Positions 52,083-61,465 are shown, counted from the stretch's first letter. The stretch is DNA of 64,000 nt from Mesorhizobium sp. M2E.F.Ca.ET.219.01.1.1 (GCF_004016445.2 NZ_SADT02000005.1:372001-436000), one strand, 5' to 3'. Numbers and translations are program-made. The notes: a model not told the origin generated them from the sequence alone.

Positions 52083-52568
52083 ATGGAAGACATTCTGCGA
52101 TCTCTTGGTTTTCTCTGCCTCGGCAGCCGGATGAAACGCATGGGCGAGCAGTTGCAAGCCGACACGCAGCGCGTGCTCGACCGCCTCGACATGCGCATTC
52201 AGTCGAGCCAGTACCCGCTGCTCGCCGCGCTCGACAGGCTGGGGCCGTTGCCGGTCGGTGAGCTAGCGCAATCGCTCGGCGTCGCGCAGCCGGGCGTGAC
52301 GCGCAGCGTCGCGCTGCTTGCCGAACTGGGGCTGGTGGAGGTCAATCCCGCGGAGGACGACCAGCGGCGCAGGATCGTTTCGCTGACCGGCAACGGCAGG
52401 CGGCTGGTCGACCGGGCGAAACGGGACATCTGGCCGAGCATCGAAAATGCCGTCGCGGATTTGTGCGCCGATCTTTCCGGGCCGCTGCTCGGCCAGCTTG
52501 CCGCCATCGAGGATCGGCTGGCAGAGACGCCGCTCCACCGTCGCGCCGAAAGGATCGCCACGCCATGA
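52083..52568 (+). CDS. MarR family transcriptional regulator
   Basis: The 161-residue protein has the MarR winged helix: LGPLPVGELAQSLGVAQPGV, TRSVALLAELGLVEVNPAED (recognition helix and start of the wing) and DQRRRIVSLTGNGRRLVDRA (wing). It likely controls its own operon with the GNAT gene that overlaps it by ATGA. ATG 52083 is preferred to the longer frame (52044) because the conserved N-terminus begins MEDILRSLGFL. Confidence 0.85.
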   Translation: MEDILRSLGFLCLGSRMKRMGEQLQADTQRVLDRLDMRIQSSQYPLLAALDRLGPLPVGELAQSLGVAQPGVTRSVALLAELGLVEVNPAEDDQRRRIVSLTGNGRRLVDRAKRDIWPSIENAVADLCADLSGPLLGQLAAIEDRLAETPLHRRAERIATP

Positions 52569-53245
52569 AGCATATCCTCGACCGCCCTGTCTGGAGCGCG
52601 CTCGAAACACGGCAAAGGACTTTCGCCGAGGGTGACGATCTCGCGCGCCGGTACCGGCCATCGATCATCCCGTTCGCCGCCACGGCAACGGACGATCCGG
52701 AAAGCCTGCATGCGCTCGGAAGGCTCGTTCCCGCCGGCGAGACCGTCATCCTGGCTCAGGCCGAGAACATTGTCCTGCCGCCGGCGCTTGTCGCGACGAT
52801 GACCGCCGATGCCGTGCAGATGATTACCGGGCAAGCCTTGCAGACGGTCGCCGATCCTCGAATCGAGCAATTGACGCGGCAGGACGCGGCCGAGATGCTC
52901 GCGCTCGCCTCGCTGACGAAGCCTGGCCCGTTCACGTTGGAAGCCTTGAGCCTCGGCGAATTCTGGGGCGTGAAGATCGATGGCAGGCTGGCCGCGATGG
53001 CCGGCGAGCGCATGAAGCAGCCCGGCTATTCGGAACTCAGCGGCGTCTGCTCGCATCCGGATTTTCGCGGCGGCGGCCTCGCCAGGCTGTTGTCGCTGTT
53101 CGTGGCCAACCGCATCGTGGCGCGCGGCGAGGTGCCGTATCTGCATGCCTTTGCCAACAATGCTGCGGCGATCAGGCTCTACGAGTCGATCGGCTTCCGG
53201 CTGCGCAGCGCGATGAACATCGCCATGGTTCAGCGGGCTGGGTGA
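52565..53245 (+). CDS. GNAT family N-acetyltransferase
   Basis: The 226-residue protein has a C-terminal GNAT fold (SGVCSHPDFRGGGLARLLSL acetyl-CoA loop and LHAFANNAAAIRLYESIGFR). The N-terminal ~100 residues are a less familiar domain (LARRYRPSIIPFAATATDDP). It is probably cotranscribed with the MarR regulator. The acceptor is unknown; self-modification of an antibiotic or metabolite is possible. Confidence 0.82.
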   Translation: MKHILDRPVWSALETRQRTFAEGDDLARRYRPSIIPFAATATDDPESLHALGRLVPAGETVILAQAENIVLPPALVATMTADAVQMITGQALQTVADPRIEQLTRQDAAEMLALASLTKPGPFTLEALSLGEFWGVKIDGRLAAMAGERMKQPGYSELSGVCSHPDFRGGGLARLLSLFVANRIVARGEVPYLHAFANNAAAIRLYESIGFRLRSAMNIAMVQRAG

Positions 53246-53259
53246 GTGCTCGGCACTTT

Positions 53260-53431
53260 CGTCATCCACGGGCGGAGCGGGAGCGAAGTGAACGCGTAGA
53301 CCCGAGGATTCATGCCGTAACATCGAAGCCCCGCCGGCGGTGCAGAATTCTGCTCCGCTGCAATTGCGGCCAAGGTAACGGCGTGGATTCCAGGGTTTAC
53401 GCGACGGAGCTTCGCTCCTGCTTCGCCCTGG
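53260..53431. repeat. Family A palindromic repeat, empty copy (A4)
   Basis: CGTCATCCACGGGCGGAGCG at 53260 faces a decayed right arm ending GCTTCGCCCTGGCC near 53431. The centre (GGCGGTGCAGAATTCTGCTC) is shared with the copy at 46249. It is more diverged than the others. Confidence 0.75.
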
Positions 53432-53555
53432 CCAGCCGCCTTCGGTCCCCCTTTGAACACGCAACGTCCGTCGCGATCGGCTTGACGGCTTCGCCCGCTT
53501 CGGAAACAAGGGCTGCGGCCGGCTGTGGCGACGGCGCTTCAAAAGGGGATGGCAG

Positions 53556-53894
53556 GTGAGTTTCTGGGGACTGGCGCAGCTCGGTATTTCGACCGTGATG
53601 TTCCTGCTTGCGGCAATGGCCGCAAAGCAATGGGGGCTGGCGCCGAGCCTGGCCAAGCTCCTTGTGACGCTGGCGCTCTATACCGCCGGCAATTTGATCA
53701 TGCTGAGGCTGGTGCGCGAGTTCGGCATGTCGGTGTCGTTCAGCCTGTCGGCGGTGATCCAGCTTGTCGCGGTCAATGTCGTGGCCATCGCCTTTTTCGG
53801 CGAGCGGCTCAATGCTTTCCAGGCGACCGGCATGGTGCTGGCGATCGCCGCCGTCGCCCTGATCACGCTCGGGCCCTATATGCAGAAGCTCTAA
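53556..53894 (+). CDS. Small EmrE/EamA-like membrane protein
   Basis: The 112-residue protein has four hydrophobic segments typical of small multidrug-resistance-like or half-EamA proteins (GLAQLGISTVMFLLAAMAAK and SVSFSLSAVIQLVAVNVVAI, LNAFQATGMVLAIAAVALIT). The conserved Glu of EmrE is not clear, so it may be a different branch, acting as a dimer. A GTG start at 53556 follows AAAAGGGGAT. It precedes the PAP2 gene on the same strand by 14 bp. Confidence 0.72.
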   Translation: MSFWGLAQLGISTVMFLLAAMAAKQWGLAPSLAKLLVTLALYTAGNLIMLRLVREFGMSVSFSLSAVIQLVAVNVVAIAFFGERLNAFQATGMVLAIAAVALITLGPYMQKL

Positions 53895-53908
53895 CCCTCG
53901 AGCCTCTC

Positions 53909-54619
53909 ATGAAGCCATCCGTCGGCGCGCTGCTTGCCAAGATCGAATTCCCCCTGCTGCTGGCGGGACTGGTGATCGCCGGCGGGCTGTGGGGTCTTGA
54001 GGAATTGATGGAGGTGGCGCGCGCCACGACGCCGCACGCCTTCGACACCGAGATCCTGCTTGCCTTCCGCCATGCCGGGCAGCCGGACAGCCCGATCGGC
54101 CCGCTTTGGCTGCAAGGCGCGGTGCGCGACATCACCGCCCTCGGCAGCACAACTGTGCTGGTGCTGATCACGACTGCGGCCATCCTGTACCTGCTGTTGA
54201 TCCGCCGGCCGGCGACGGCACTGTTCGTCTTCGTCGCCATAGCCGGCGGGCAGGTGCTTTCCAGCCTGCTCAAGCTGGAGGTCGACCGGCCCCGGCCCGA
54301 TCTCGTCTCGCACCTGGTCACCGAAACGTCGCTGTCCTTTCCAAGCGGCCACGCGATGCTGTCGGCGGTGACCTATCTGACGCTCGGCTCTTTGGCGGCG
54401 CGTTTCCTGCCGGATCGCCGGACGAAGATCTTCGTGCTTTGCCTTGCCGTGTTCACCACCGTGCTGGTCGGCGCCAGCCGCGTCTATCTCGGCGTGCACT
54501 GGCCGTCGGATGTGCTCGCCGGCTGGTGCGCCGGCTTCGCCTGGGCCATGCTATGCTGGCTTGCGGCACGCCTGCTGCAGCGGCGCAAAGTGGTGGCTGA
54601 CAGCGACATCGATGGCTGA
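53909..54619 (+). CDS. PAP2-family lipid phosphatase
   Basis: The 236-residue integral membrane protein has the three catalytic motifs KLEVDRPRPD, FPSGHAML and SRVYLGVHWPSDVLAG, with all key residues. It has about six hydrophobic segments. It would dephosphorylate a lipid phosphate or diphosphate such as phosphatidate or undecaprenyl pyrophosphate on the periplasmic side. ATG 53909 is 14 bp after the preceding membrane protein gene. Confidence 0.88.
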   Translation: MKPSVGALLAKIEFPLLLAGLVIAGGLWGLEELMEVARATTPHAFDTEILLAFRHAGQPDSPIGPLWLQGAVRDITALGSTTVLVLITTAAILYLLLIRRPATALFVFVAIAGGQVLSSLLKLEVDRPRPDLVSHLVTETSLSFPSGHAMLSAVTYLTLGSLAARFLPDRRTKIFVLCLAVFTTVLVGASRVYLGVHWPSDVLAGWCAGFAWAMLCWLAARLLQRRKVVADSDIDG

Positions 54620-54645
54620 AGCATTTAAAATGATGCTTGAGACAT

Positions 54646-54665
54646 TGTAATATTTAAAATATACA
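54646..54665 (+). promoter_or_regulatory. AT-rich palindrome upstream of HTH gene
   Basis: TGTAATATTTAAAATATACA is nearly palindromic and lies 32 bp before the small HTH regulator's start. The half-site motif ATTTAAAAT also occurs at about 54623. A self-regulating operator is plausible. Confidence 0.4.
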
Positions 54666-54697
54666 TCTTTCATATCTTCAGAAACAGGTTCCGGCCG

Positions 54698-54967
54698 ATG
54701 ATCACTGCCGCACAGATGCGCGCCGCGCGGGCGTTGACCGGCATCGACCAGAAGACGCTCGCCGAGCGTGCCGGGGTTTCGCTTCCGACGATCCAGCGCA
54801 TGGAAGCGAGCGACGGCGTGGTCAGGGGCGTGGTCGACACGCTGATGAAGGTCATCCAGGCGCTTGATGATGTCGGGGTGGAACTGATCGGCGAGAACCA
54901 GGCCAGCGAGCGCGGCGGCAGGGGCGTACGCCTCAAGGCCGCTGCGGCGCAGAACCCGCAAGGCTGA
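54698..54967 (+). CDS. Small XRE-type HTH regulator (89 residues)
   Basis: The protein is essentially one HTH: MRAARALTGIDQKTLAERAG then SLPTIQRMEASDGVVRGVVD, and a short tail (ERGGRGVRLKAAAAQ). It matches many small rhizobial XRE-like proteins whose targets are unknown. A palindrome lies upstream. It stands alone. Confidence 0.78.
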   Translation: MITAAQMRAARALTGIDQKTLAERAGVSLPTIQRMEASDGVVRGVVDTLMKVIQALDDVGVELIGENQASERGGRGVRLKAAAAQNPQG

Positions 54968-55028
54968 GCAAGGTCGGCCTGGATGTAGCGGCACCACAGC
55001 TGAACTTGCCGCCCAACGGAATGCTGCT

Positions 55029-55955
55029 TCACATCGCCGCTTCGATCGGCTCGGCGAGCCTCGGATTGGCGCGCGCGGCGATCAGGCAGCCGGCGACGAT
55101 GAGGCATGCGCCGGCCAGCGTGGTCCAGGCCACGTCCTCGCCGAAGAAGAACCAGCCGAGCGCGATCGCCCAGATGAAGGCCGAGTATTCGGTAGGGATC
55201 AGATATTGCGCTTCGGCGCGGGCGTAGGCCCAGCTCATCAGGAATTGCCCCGCGAGCGACAGCAGCGCCACCCCGGCCAGGGGCAGCCATAGATCGCCGG
55301 GCAGAGCAACCGCGAGCCAAGGTGCGGCGAGAGCGAGGATAATCCCAACGAAAAGGTTCTGGAACAGCATGATCTCGACCGGCCTGGCCAGCAGCGCCTG
55401 CTGCCGGGAGAGGATCAGATTGTAGGCATAGAACACAGTCGATGCGAGCACCGCGGCCGTGCCAAGCAGGGCATCTTGCGAGTAGCTTTCCCGCCCGAAC
55501 TGCCCGGACAGGATGATGGTGACGCCGGCGATGCCGGCCAGCGATGCCCAGACCGCCTGCCGCCTTATGCGTTCGCCCAGCAACAATGCCGCAAGCAAAA
55601 GCGCAAACAGCGGCGCGACGAAGCTGAGCCCGATCGCCTCGGCTAGCGGCAGTCTGGCCAGACCCCAGAAGAACAAGACCAGGACGATGCCGACAATCGC
55701 GGCGCGCAGCGCATGTAGGCCCAGCACCCGAAGGGCCGGCTTTGAACGCGAGCCCGCCGACCAGACCGCGCCCGCGACCAGGGTCGAGACCATGCTGCGC
55801 CACAGCAGCGTATTGTAGACGCCGACCGCGATCGTTAGCGACTTCATGGCCGCATCCATGCCGGACAGCAGGAAAATCGCCAGCGCGCATGTGAGCACGG
55901 GGATGGTCGGAGAAACGGCGCCGGTCAGGCTGGATGTCTTCGCGGCATCGCTCAT
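55029..55955 (-). CDS. EamA/DMT family transporter
   Basis: The 308-residue protein has about ten membrane helices in two repeats (LTCALAIFLLSGMDAAMKSL at the start, RLPLAEAIGLSFVAPLFALL, and GWFFFGEDVAWTTLAGACLI near the end). It is a drug/metabolite exporter by family. The substrate is unknown. It is probably the only gene of its unit; the NTF2-like gene follows upstream on the same strand at 78 bp. Confidence 0.85.
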   Translation of the reverse strand: MSDAAKTSSLTGAVSPTIPVLTCALAIFLLSGMDAAMKSLTIAVGVYNTLLWRSMVSTLVAGAVWSAGSRSKPALRVLGLHALRAAIVGIVLVLFFWGLARLPLAEAIGLSFVAPLFALLLAALLLGERIRRQAVWASLAGIAGVTIILSGQFGRESYSQDALLGTAAVLASTVFYAYNLILSRQQALLARPVEIMLFQNLFVGIILALAAPWLAVALPGDLWLPLAGVALLSLAGQFLMSWAYARAEAQYLIPTEYSAFIWAIALGWFFFGEDVAWTTLAGACLIVAGCLIAARANPRLAEPIEAAM

Positions 55956-56033
55956 GGCAGCCGGATATCGCGGAGCGCATAGCGGAACCAGATGGCAGCA
56001 GGCCCGATATGGCGGTCCAATCCCGCCCGGCGG

Positions 56034-56414
56034 TCACGGCATCCGCTCGACCCATTGCGCGCGTGATGGGCCGGGTTCGAACGGGTCGCCGAAATACTGG
56101 GTCTCGCGCGCCACCTTGCCGTCGAGGAACTCCATGATCGAGACGGTGTAGGACGGCTGCCCGTCATAGGTCAGGACATATTCCGTCACCCAGAGTTCGC
56201 CGGCGCCAATGATGCGCCGCACCGCAAAACGCTTGCGGTTCGGCTGTGCGGCGCGGGAGGCCTGGATGTTTGCCCGCCCGCGGATGCGCTCGCCCGATTG
56301 CGGATAGTCGAGCACGGCATCCTCACGGTAGATCTGGTGCTCGGCCTCGAAATCATCAGCATCGGAAGCGGCCCAATGGCGATCCAGGGCCGCCCTGATC
56401 TCCAGGTCTTGCAT
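56034..56414 (-). CDS. NTF2-like / SnoaL family protein
   Basis: The 126-residue protein has the NTF2-like alpha+beta fold (RAALDRHWAASDADDFEAEH, YREDAVLDYPQSGERIRGRA, VTEYVLTYDGQPSYTVSIME). Such proteins act as small-molecule enzymes or binding proteins; function is unknown. ATG 56414 follows AAGGAGG at six bases, so the shorter start is used. Confidence 0.8.
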   Translation of the reverse strand: MQDLEIRAALDRHWAASDADDFEAEHQIYREDAVLDYPQSGERIRGRANIQASRAAQPNRKRFAVRRIIGAGELWVTEYVLTYDGQPSYTVSIMEFLDGKVARETQYFGDPFEPGPSRAQWVERMP

Positions 56415-56508
56415 GGCAACCTCCTTGAGCCCGCGATGGACCGTGGTATCACGGTCCATCGCATGGCTGGTAGCAGAGCGCTCCGAGGGTGCCTCAAAGC
56501 GTTTGCTC

Positions 56509-57357
56509 TCAATCGAGGCTAAGCGCCACGATCTCGCCTTCGCCCATCAGCGGCACGAAGATGCGCTTGCCGTCGGTGCCGATATCGGCGCTGCCCGGCT
56601 TGAAGGTGGCGACCACCTGCGGGGCGCCGTCATGATAACTATAGAGCGTGCCGGTCATGTAGGCGGTGGCGTAGATGGTGCCGCCTATGGCGATGACGCC
56701 GTCGAGATCGGCGAAGTTCTCGGCGCCTGGCAGCGGCGTGATCTTCTTGGTGGCGAGGTCGACCGACAGCAGGCCGCCCGGCTCGGGGGTGCTGAAGTCG
56801 GCCTTGTTGATGTCCTTGCCCCAGGACGCCACGATCAGCCTGTGGCCATCGGCGAACACGCCATTGGGCGAGGCAAGCAACGGGTCCTTGACGAACAGCT
56901 CCGGCTTGTCGCCGTCGATGCGGTAGATCATGTCGGCCAGCATGTCGCTGACATAGACCTTGCCCGCCTTGTCCTCAGTCATATCGTTGAGGAAGACAGC
57001 GCCCGGCACGTCGATGGTCTCGACCAGCCTGCCGCTGGCGAGATCGACGACGCGCACCTTGGTGATATCGGCGGCGTAGAGCTTGCCGCCGGCGATCGCC
57101 ATGCCCTTGGGCGCGTCCATGCCGTCCACCCAGTGGCGCGCGATGACCTTGCCGTCCATCGACAGCAGTGACAGATAGCCATTGCCGTCCGCCGCGCCGG
57201 GATTGCCGGAGATGTTGGAGACGACGATTCGGTTGTGAGCGGCGTCGACAAGCGCGGATTCCGGCTGCTCGAAGCCGGTGGCGCGCCAGAGCTCGCCGGC
57301 CTGCGCGACAGACACGGCCGCAGCGGCGAAGATGGTTGAGGCGATCAGGCGTTTCAT
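56509..57357 (-). CDS. Exported SMP-30-like beta-propeller protein
   Basis: The 282-residue protein has a signal peptide (RLIASTIFAAAAVSVAQAGE) and a propeller of the SMP-30/gluconolactonase type (MDAPKGMAIAGGKLYAADIT, FLNDMTEDKAGKVYVSDMLA, SPNGVFADGHRLIVASWG). It would act in the periplasm as a lactonase or binding protein. It is divergent from the XRE regulator at 57471, which may control it. Confidence 0.8.
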   Translation of the reverse strand: MKRLIASTIFAAAAVSVAQAGELWRATGFEQPESALVDAAHNRIVVSNISGNPGAADGNGYLSLLSMDGKVIARHWVDGMDAPKGMAIAGGKLYAADITKVRVVDLASGRLVETIDVPGAVFLNDMTEDKAGKVYVSDMLADMIYRIDGDKPELFVKDPLLASPNGVFADGHRLIVASWGKDINKADFSTPEPGGLLSVDLATKKITPLPGAENFADLDGVIAIGGTIYATAYMTGTLYSYHDGAPQVVATFKPGSADIGTDGKRIFVPLMGEGEIVALSLD

Positions 57358-57470
57358 GGGTGCTCTCCTGTGATGACGAAGGAGAGCTATGATTTTCGAT
57401 ACTTCTCGGAAAGCACGAATGAAGCTAGTATCGCATTCCTATACCAAACCGCACGAATGAGGCGCATTCC

Positions 57471-58265
57471 ATGAACGGTCCGATCTTCGAGGCGCTGAAA
57501 CGGACGCTGAAGGCCAAGGGCCTGACCTACCGGACGCTGGCCGAGCGCATAGGCATTTCCGAGCCGACGGTGAAGCGCATCTTCCATGAGAAGAACTGCA
57601 AGCTCGACAGGCTGATGGAGATCTGCGCCGCGGCCGATGTCGAGCTGGAGAACGTGCTCGGCGCGATGAATCGCGGGCCGGGTCCGGCCAATCGCGTCGG
57701 GCCGGAGATCGAGCGCCGCCTTGCGGCGCGGCCGGCGCTGCTCTTCGTCTTCATCATGCTGTCGGAGAAATTCACGCCCGAGGGCATCATGCGCTCGCAG
57801 GGCCTGAGCGAAGCCTCGATGTTCCTCTATCTGCGCGACCTCGAGGAGCTTGGGCTGGTGGCGCTGGGGCGCGGCCTGTCGGCAAGGCTATTGGTCGACA
57901 CGCCGATCCAGTGGGATTTCGAGGGGCCGCTGAAGCCGCATTTCGAGATGACCAACAAGAATTTTGTCGGCTGGGCGCTCGGCCATATGGAACAGGCCGC
58001 GACCTTCATCAGCTTTTCCCGGCGCATGCGGCCGGAAACGGCGGAGATGCTGCGCCGCGAGGCCGACGAGCTCGCCGAACGCGCCAGGCTGCTCGCCCAT
58101 CACGACCAGCACACCACGCCGGAGGACCAGCTCACCGGCTACAAATGGACCTTCGCCTTCGGCGCGACACCGTTTCCGGCGATCATGCCGATCGGACCGC
58201 ATCCGCGTGATGCCGGGGCCCAGGGCGCCGCTCCTGCAAAGGGACGCCGCCCCTTGCCGGCCTGA
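57471..58265 (+). CDS. XRE-type regulator with a C-terminal domain
   Basis: The 264-residue protein has an N-terminal Cro/CI HTH (FEALKRTLKAKGLTYRTLAE, ISEPTVKRIFHEKNCKLDRL) and a C-terminal region of ~180 residues with a helical pattern (LYLRDLEELGLVALGRGLSA), which may be a second winged-helix or an effector part. It is divergent from the SMP-30-like gene across 113 bp and probably regulates it. The ligand is unknown. Confidence 0.82.
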   Translation: MNGPIFEALKRTLKAKGLTYRTLAERIGISEPTVKRIFHEKNCKLDRLMEICAAADVELENVLGAMNRGPGPANRVGPEIERRLAARPALLFVFIMLSEKFTPEGIMRSQGLSEASMFLYLRDLEELGLVALGRGLSARLLVDTPIQWDFEGPLKPHFEMTNKNFVGWALGHMEQAATFISFSRRMRPETAEMLRREADELAERARLLAHHDQHTTPEDQLTGYKWTFAFGATPFPAIMPIGPHPRDAGAQGAAPAKGRRPLPA

Positions 58266-58472
58266 CCAATCATCTTGAGCAGGATTGCATCTGGCGGTCG
58301 AGCTTGCCGCGCGCCGCTCCGTCGGCGCGGACTGCTGCCATCTCCGCCCTTGCCGCCAGCGACGCCGACCGAGCCCGTAGGGCGCCTCGGGATAGAATAG
58401 AAATCCGGCATCAACATTCATGATAGAATTCGCGAACTGATTTGCCGGACAGTGGTGGGGCAGGTTTGCCGA

Positions 58473-59870
58473 ATGCGAAATCGAAGTGATCCGATGCCGA
58501 CCGCGCCAACACTCGAGCTTCGCCGCTATTCGCGCCTGCAAAAATTGCGCCAGCGCGCAGAACGGCAAGGTGCCGGATTGCAGTTCTGGGCGCGTACCGC
58601 ATCGCTCGCCGTGATCTCCTGCTTTTTTTCATTGATCAGCCGCTGGGATGCCGCGCTGCTCTTCGTGCTGGCGGGCCTCGTGCTGTTCCAGCTCGTCGGC
58701 CTGATCCAGTTTCTCTTTGCGCGCCGCCCCACGGCGCCATGGTGGATCGGTTATCTCGTCGGCACGCTGGACATCATTCTGTTGACCGTTCTGCTGGTAA
58801 CGCCCAACCCGTTTTCCACGGAGGTCACGCCGGCTGCGATGCAACTGCGCGAGGGCAGCTTCAAATTCCTGCTGATTTTCGTATGCCTTGGCGCGCTGAC
58901 CCTTTCGCCACGCTTGGCGCTCTATCTCGGCGCGCTCGCGGCTTTGACGTGGGCGATCGGGGTGGGATGGGTGGTTCTTCATCCGGGAACAGTCATTCCG
59001 GCGACGAACCTCTATTCGCTGCCGATGACAGAGCGACTGAACCTCTATCTCAACCCCAACTTCGTCGATACATTCGCGCAGGCAACCAACGTGCTGGTTG
59101 TGTTGATCATCGGCGCGATCATGGCGCTGGTCGTCTCTCGTTCCCGACGTCTGTCGGAAGACTATGTCAAGGCGGAGCGCGCCCGCGCCAATCTCGCCCG
59201 GCATTTTTCGCCCAACGTCGTCGACCAGCTCGCCGCGGATGACGAGCCCTTCGGCCCGGTCCGCCGGCAGGATATCGCGGTGCTGTTCGCCGATATCGTC
59301 GGCTTCACAAACTATTCCGAGAATAATCCGGCCGAAGCAGTGTTCGAACTTCTGCGCCAGTTCCACCGTCGCATGGAGCAGGTCGTCTTCGACCACAATG
59401 GCACGGTCGATAACTATATCGGCGATTGCATCATGGCGACGTTCGGGGTTCCGCAAACCAGCCATGACGACGCGACCCGTGCCATCAAGTGCGCTGAAGC
59501 GATGGTCGCCGCTGTCGAAGCATGGAATATGCAGCGTGTGTCCAGGGGATACCCGTCGCTGGACATTCGCATCGGTGCACAATATGGCGCAGTCGTCATC
59601 GGCGCGGTCGGCAGCGAGCGCAATCTGTCCTTCGCGGTGGTTGGCGACACCGTCAATGTCGCCAGCCGTTTGCAGTCGCTGTGCCGCGAGCTTCGGGCGA
59701 ATATTTGCTTTGGGTCACGACTGATAGAGGCCGCAAAGGCGGAATCGCCCATGACACAGTTGAATGCGAGCGATCATGGCCCGGTGAGCGTCCGCGGCCG
59801 GGACGAACCGGTCCATGTCTGGGTCGAGCACAGAGCCGAGGACCAAGGCGCTGTTGCGGTTTCAGCTTGA
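58473..59870 (+). CDS. Membrane class III adenylate/guanylate cyclase
   Basis: The 465-residue protein has about six membrane helices in residues 25-225 (for example WIGYLVGTLDIILLTVLLVT and ATNVLVVLIIGAIMALVVSR), then a HAMP-free linker (LARHFSPNVVDQLAADDEPF) and a class III cyclase domain with VLFADIVGFTNYSENN (metal Asp), NYIGDCIMATFGVPQ (second Asp) and VVGDTVNVASRLQSL. Substrate ATP or GTP cannot be told with certainty; the purine-specifying positions favour adenylate cyclase. ATG 58473 is preferred; GTG 58452 is also possible. It would make cAMP from a membrane signal, and a cNMP-binding protein is encoded at 10863. Confidence 0.87.
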   Translation: MRNRSDPMPTAPTLELRRYSRLQKLRQRAERQGAGLQFWARTASLAVISCFFSLISRWDAALLFVLAGLVLFQLVGLIQFLFARRPTAPWWIGYLVGTLDIILLTVLLVTPNPFSTEVTPAAMQLREGSFKFLLIFVCLGALTLSPRLALYLGALAALTWAIGVGWVVLHPGTVIPATNLYSLPMTERLNLYLNPNFVDTFAQATNVLVVLIIGAIMALVVSRSRRLSEDYVKAERARANLARHFSPNVVDQLAADDEPFGPVRRQDIAVLFADIVGFTNYSENNPAEAVFELLRQFHRRMEQVVFDHNGTVDNYIGDCIMATFGVPQTSHDDATRAIKCAEAMVAAVEAWNMQRVSRGYPSLDIRIGAQYGAVVIGAVGSERNLSFAVVGDTVNVASRLQSLCRELRANICFGSRLIEAAKAESPMTQLNASDHGPVSVRGRDEPVHVWVEHRAEDQGAVAVSA

Positions 59871-59979
59871 TACAGGCCGCCATGCGAAAAACCTGCACGT
59901 CGGCCGGATAGCAGTAGGTCCCGGCATAGGGGCATGTCCTGACCCAGGCCGAAAGCCATCACGTGCATGAGCGCCGCGC

Positions 59980-60912
59980 CTACGCCGCCTTCGCTTCTTC
60001 CTGCGGTGCGGCGAGGTCGTCGCGCGCCTTGCGGGCGAGTCTCTTGGCCGAGCGTTTCGGACTGTCGCCGAACAGCTCGGTGGCGTCGGCAAGGCAGGCC
60101 TTGGTCAGGCTCTTTTCCGAGCGCTTCAAGAGCTTGCGCAGAAGCTTCGTTTCATCGACGGGGCCGAGCGGCTCGCCCTCGGCGTCGAGCAGCGCGCGCA
60201 TGACGAAGACGTCGTGCAATTCGCCGAGCTGCTCGCCGAGTCTGTCGACCGCCTTGCGTCGCGCCTTGATCGGCGTCGGCCACAGGCGGCCGAGCAGCGA
60301 CAGATGCATGGAGTGCGTCTTGGCCGCCTTGCGCAGATCGTGAAAATCGTCGGCCTCGCCGCGCGACTCCGCCTTGTCGAGCGCCTTCTTCGCCCGCCGC
60401 AAGGTGGCGCGGGCGCCGTCGGCCAGGATATCGGCCGCCTGTTCCGGCTGGTCGGGCAGCGCCAGCCGGTCGATGCGCTCCAGGCCTTCCCGGCAGGCGG
60501 CTACGGCCGCATTGATGGCGGCGTCGAGGCCCGGGCCGGCGTGGAGCTCGTGCTGGCGCAGCACCAGCCGTTCGCGCACGGGATCGAGGCCGCCGCCGGC
60601 CGATTGTTCCGGAAAGGCATCGGCGAGGCGGTCGACGGTCTCGATCAAGGCGGTCGCCTCGCGCGGGCCGGCGAGCAGCGCCGAGACCTGCTTGTAGCAC
60701 TCGTTCTCGGTCTGGCAGAACGGTTCGTCTCCGGAACGAACCAGGCGCAGCAAGGCGCGCACGCTCTTCAGCCGCTTGCGGCATTTGTGCAGGCCCTGCT
60801 CCGGCTTCTCGCGCGCCGTCTCGAGATGGCTGATGGCCCTGCCGATCTCGTCGGCCAATATGCGCCCGACCTCGCCGGTCAGCGGCAAGCGCGGATCGAT
60901 GCGGAAGCTCAT
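59980..60912 (-). CDS. CHAD domain protein
   Basis: The 310-residue helical protein has the CHAD pattern of conserved His, Lys and Arg: HLETAREKPEQGLHKCRKRL, LKSVRALLRLVRSGDEPF and DDFHDLRKAAKTHSMHLSLL. CHAD domains bind polyphosphate. It is coupled to the CYTH gene by an ATGA overlap; in many bacteria the two are fused in one protein. Binding to polyphosphate granules is inferred. Confidence 0.86.
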   Translation of the reverse strand: MSFRIDPRLPLTGEVGRILADEIGRAISHLETAREKPEQGLHKCRKRLKSVRALLRLVRSGDEPFCQTENECYKQVSALLAGPREATALIETVDRLADAFPEQSAGGGLDPVRERLVLRQHELHAGPGLDAAINAAVAACREGLERIDRLALPDQPEQAADILADGARATLRRAKKALDKAESRGEADDFHDLRKAAKTHSMHLSLLGRLWPTPIKARRKAVDRLGEQLGELHDVFVMRALLDAEGEPLGPVDETKLLRKLLKRSEKSLTKACLADATELFGDSPKRSAKRLARKARDDLAAPQEEAKAA

Positions 60913-61382
60913 GCGGCGATCTCCGGAATCCCCCCGAGGGCCAGCGACGCGTTGTAGAATCTCGACTCGCCGGTGACCTCGCGACCAAGCCAGTCGGGCA
61001 GCATTTCGTCAGATACGTCCTCCGGCGTCTCCAGCTCCGCGATCACCAAACCCGCGAGCTTGCCGCCGAAAACATCGACTTCATAGAGATAGCCGCGGTG
61101 TCTAACATGGTGGCGTGTCTTCTCGATGACACGTCCGATGGCAAAGGCCATCAATTCCTCGGCCTCGGCAAGCGGGATCGAATATTCGAATTCGTCGCGC
61201 TCGCGCGCCCTGTCGCCGAACTTCAGCGTCAGCTCGGCGGAGCGTCCGTCCGAGATGCGCACGCGCACGGTGCGACCGGGCTGGGTGGCGACATAGAACT
61301 GGCGAATGCGGATCTCCGCCTCGACCTCGTCGCGCCAGGCGGAACTGGAGACCAGGAACTTACGCTCGACTTCCTTGCCCAT
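60909..61382 (-). CDS. CYTH domain triphosphate tunnel protein
   Basis: The 157-residue protein begins MGKEVERKFLVSS with the ExExK signature (Glu4, Glu6, Lys8), and continues with RVRISDGRSAELTLKFGD and RHRGYLYEVDVFGGKLAGLV, the tunnel strands of triphosphatases. It would hydrolyse an inorganic or nucleotide triphosphate. The CHAD gene overlaps it by ATGA. Confidence 0.88.
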   Translation of the reverse strand: MGKEVERKFLVSSSAWRDEVEAEIRIRQFYVATQPGRTVRVRISDGRSAELTLKFGDRARERDEFEYSIPLAEAEELMAFAIGRVIEKTRHHVRHRGYLYEVDVFGGKLAGLVIAELETPEDVSDEMLPDWLGREVTGESRFYNASLALGGIPEIAA

Positions 61383-61443
61383 GGCCGCGCACTAAAGCCT
61401 GTGGGGGCCGGGAAGGCAAGCCGGTTCAGAGGTCAAATTTGAC

Positions 61444-61465
61444 TTTAATCAATCGATTGATTAAA
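61444..61465. promoter_or_regulatory. Perfect 22-bp palindrome, probable TetR operator
   Basis: TTTAATCAATC (61444-61454) is followed directly by its reverse complement (61455-61465). It lies 9 bp before the TetR gene start and is the kind of site bound by TetR-family repressors. Confidence 0.72.
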
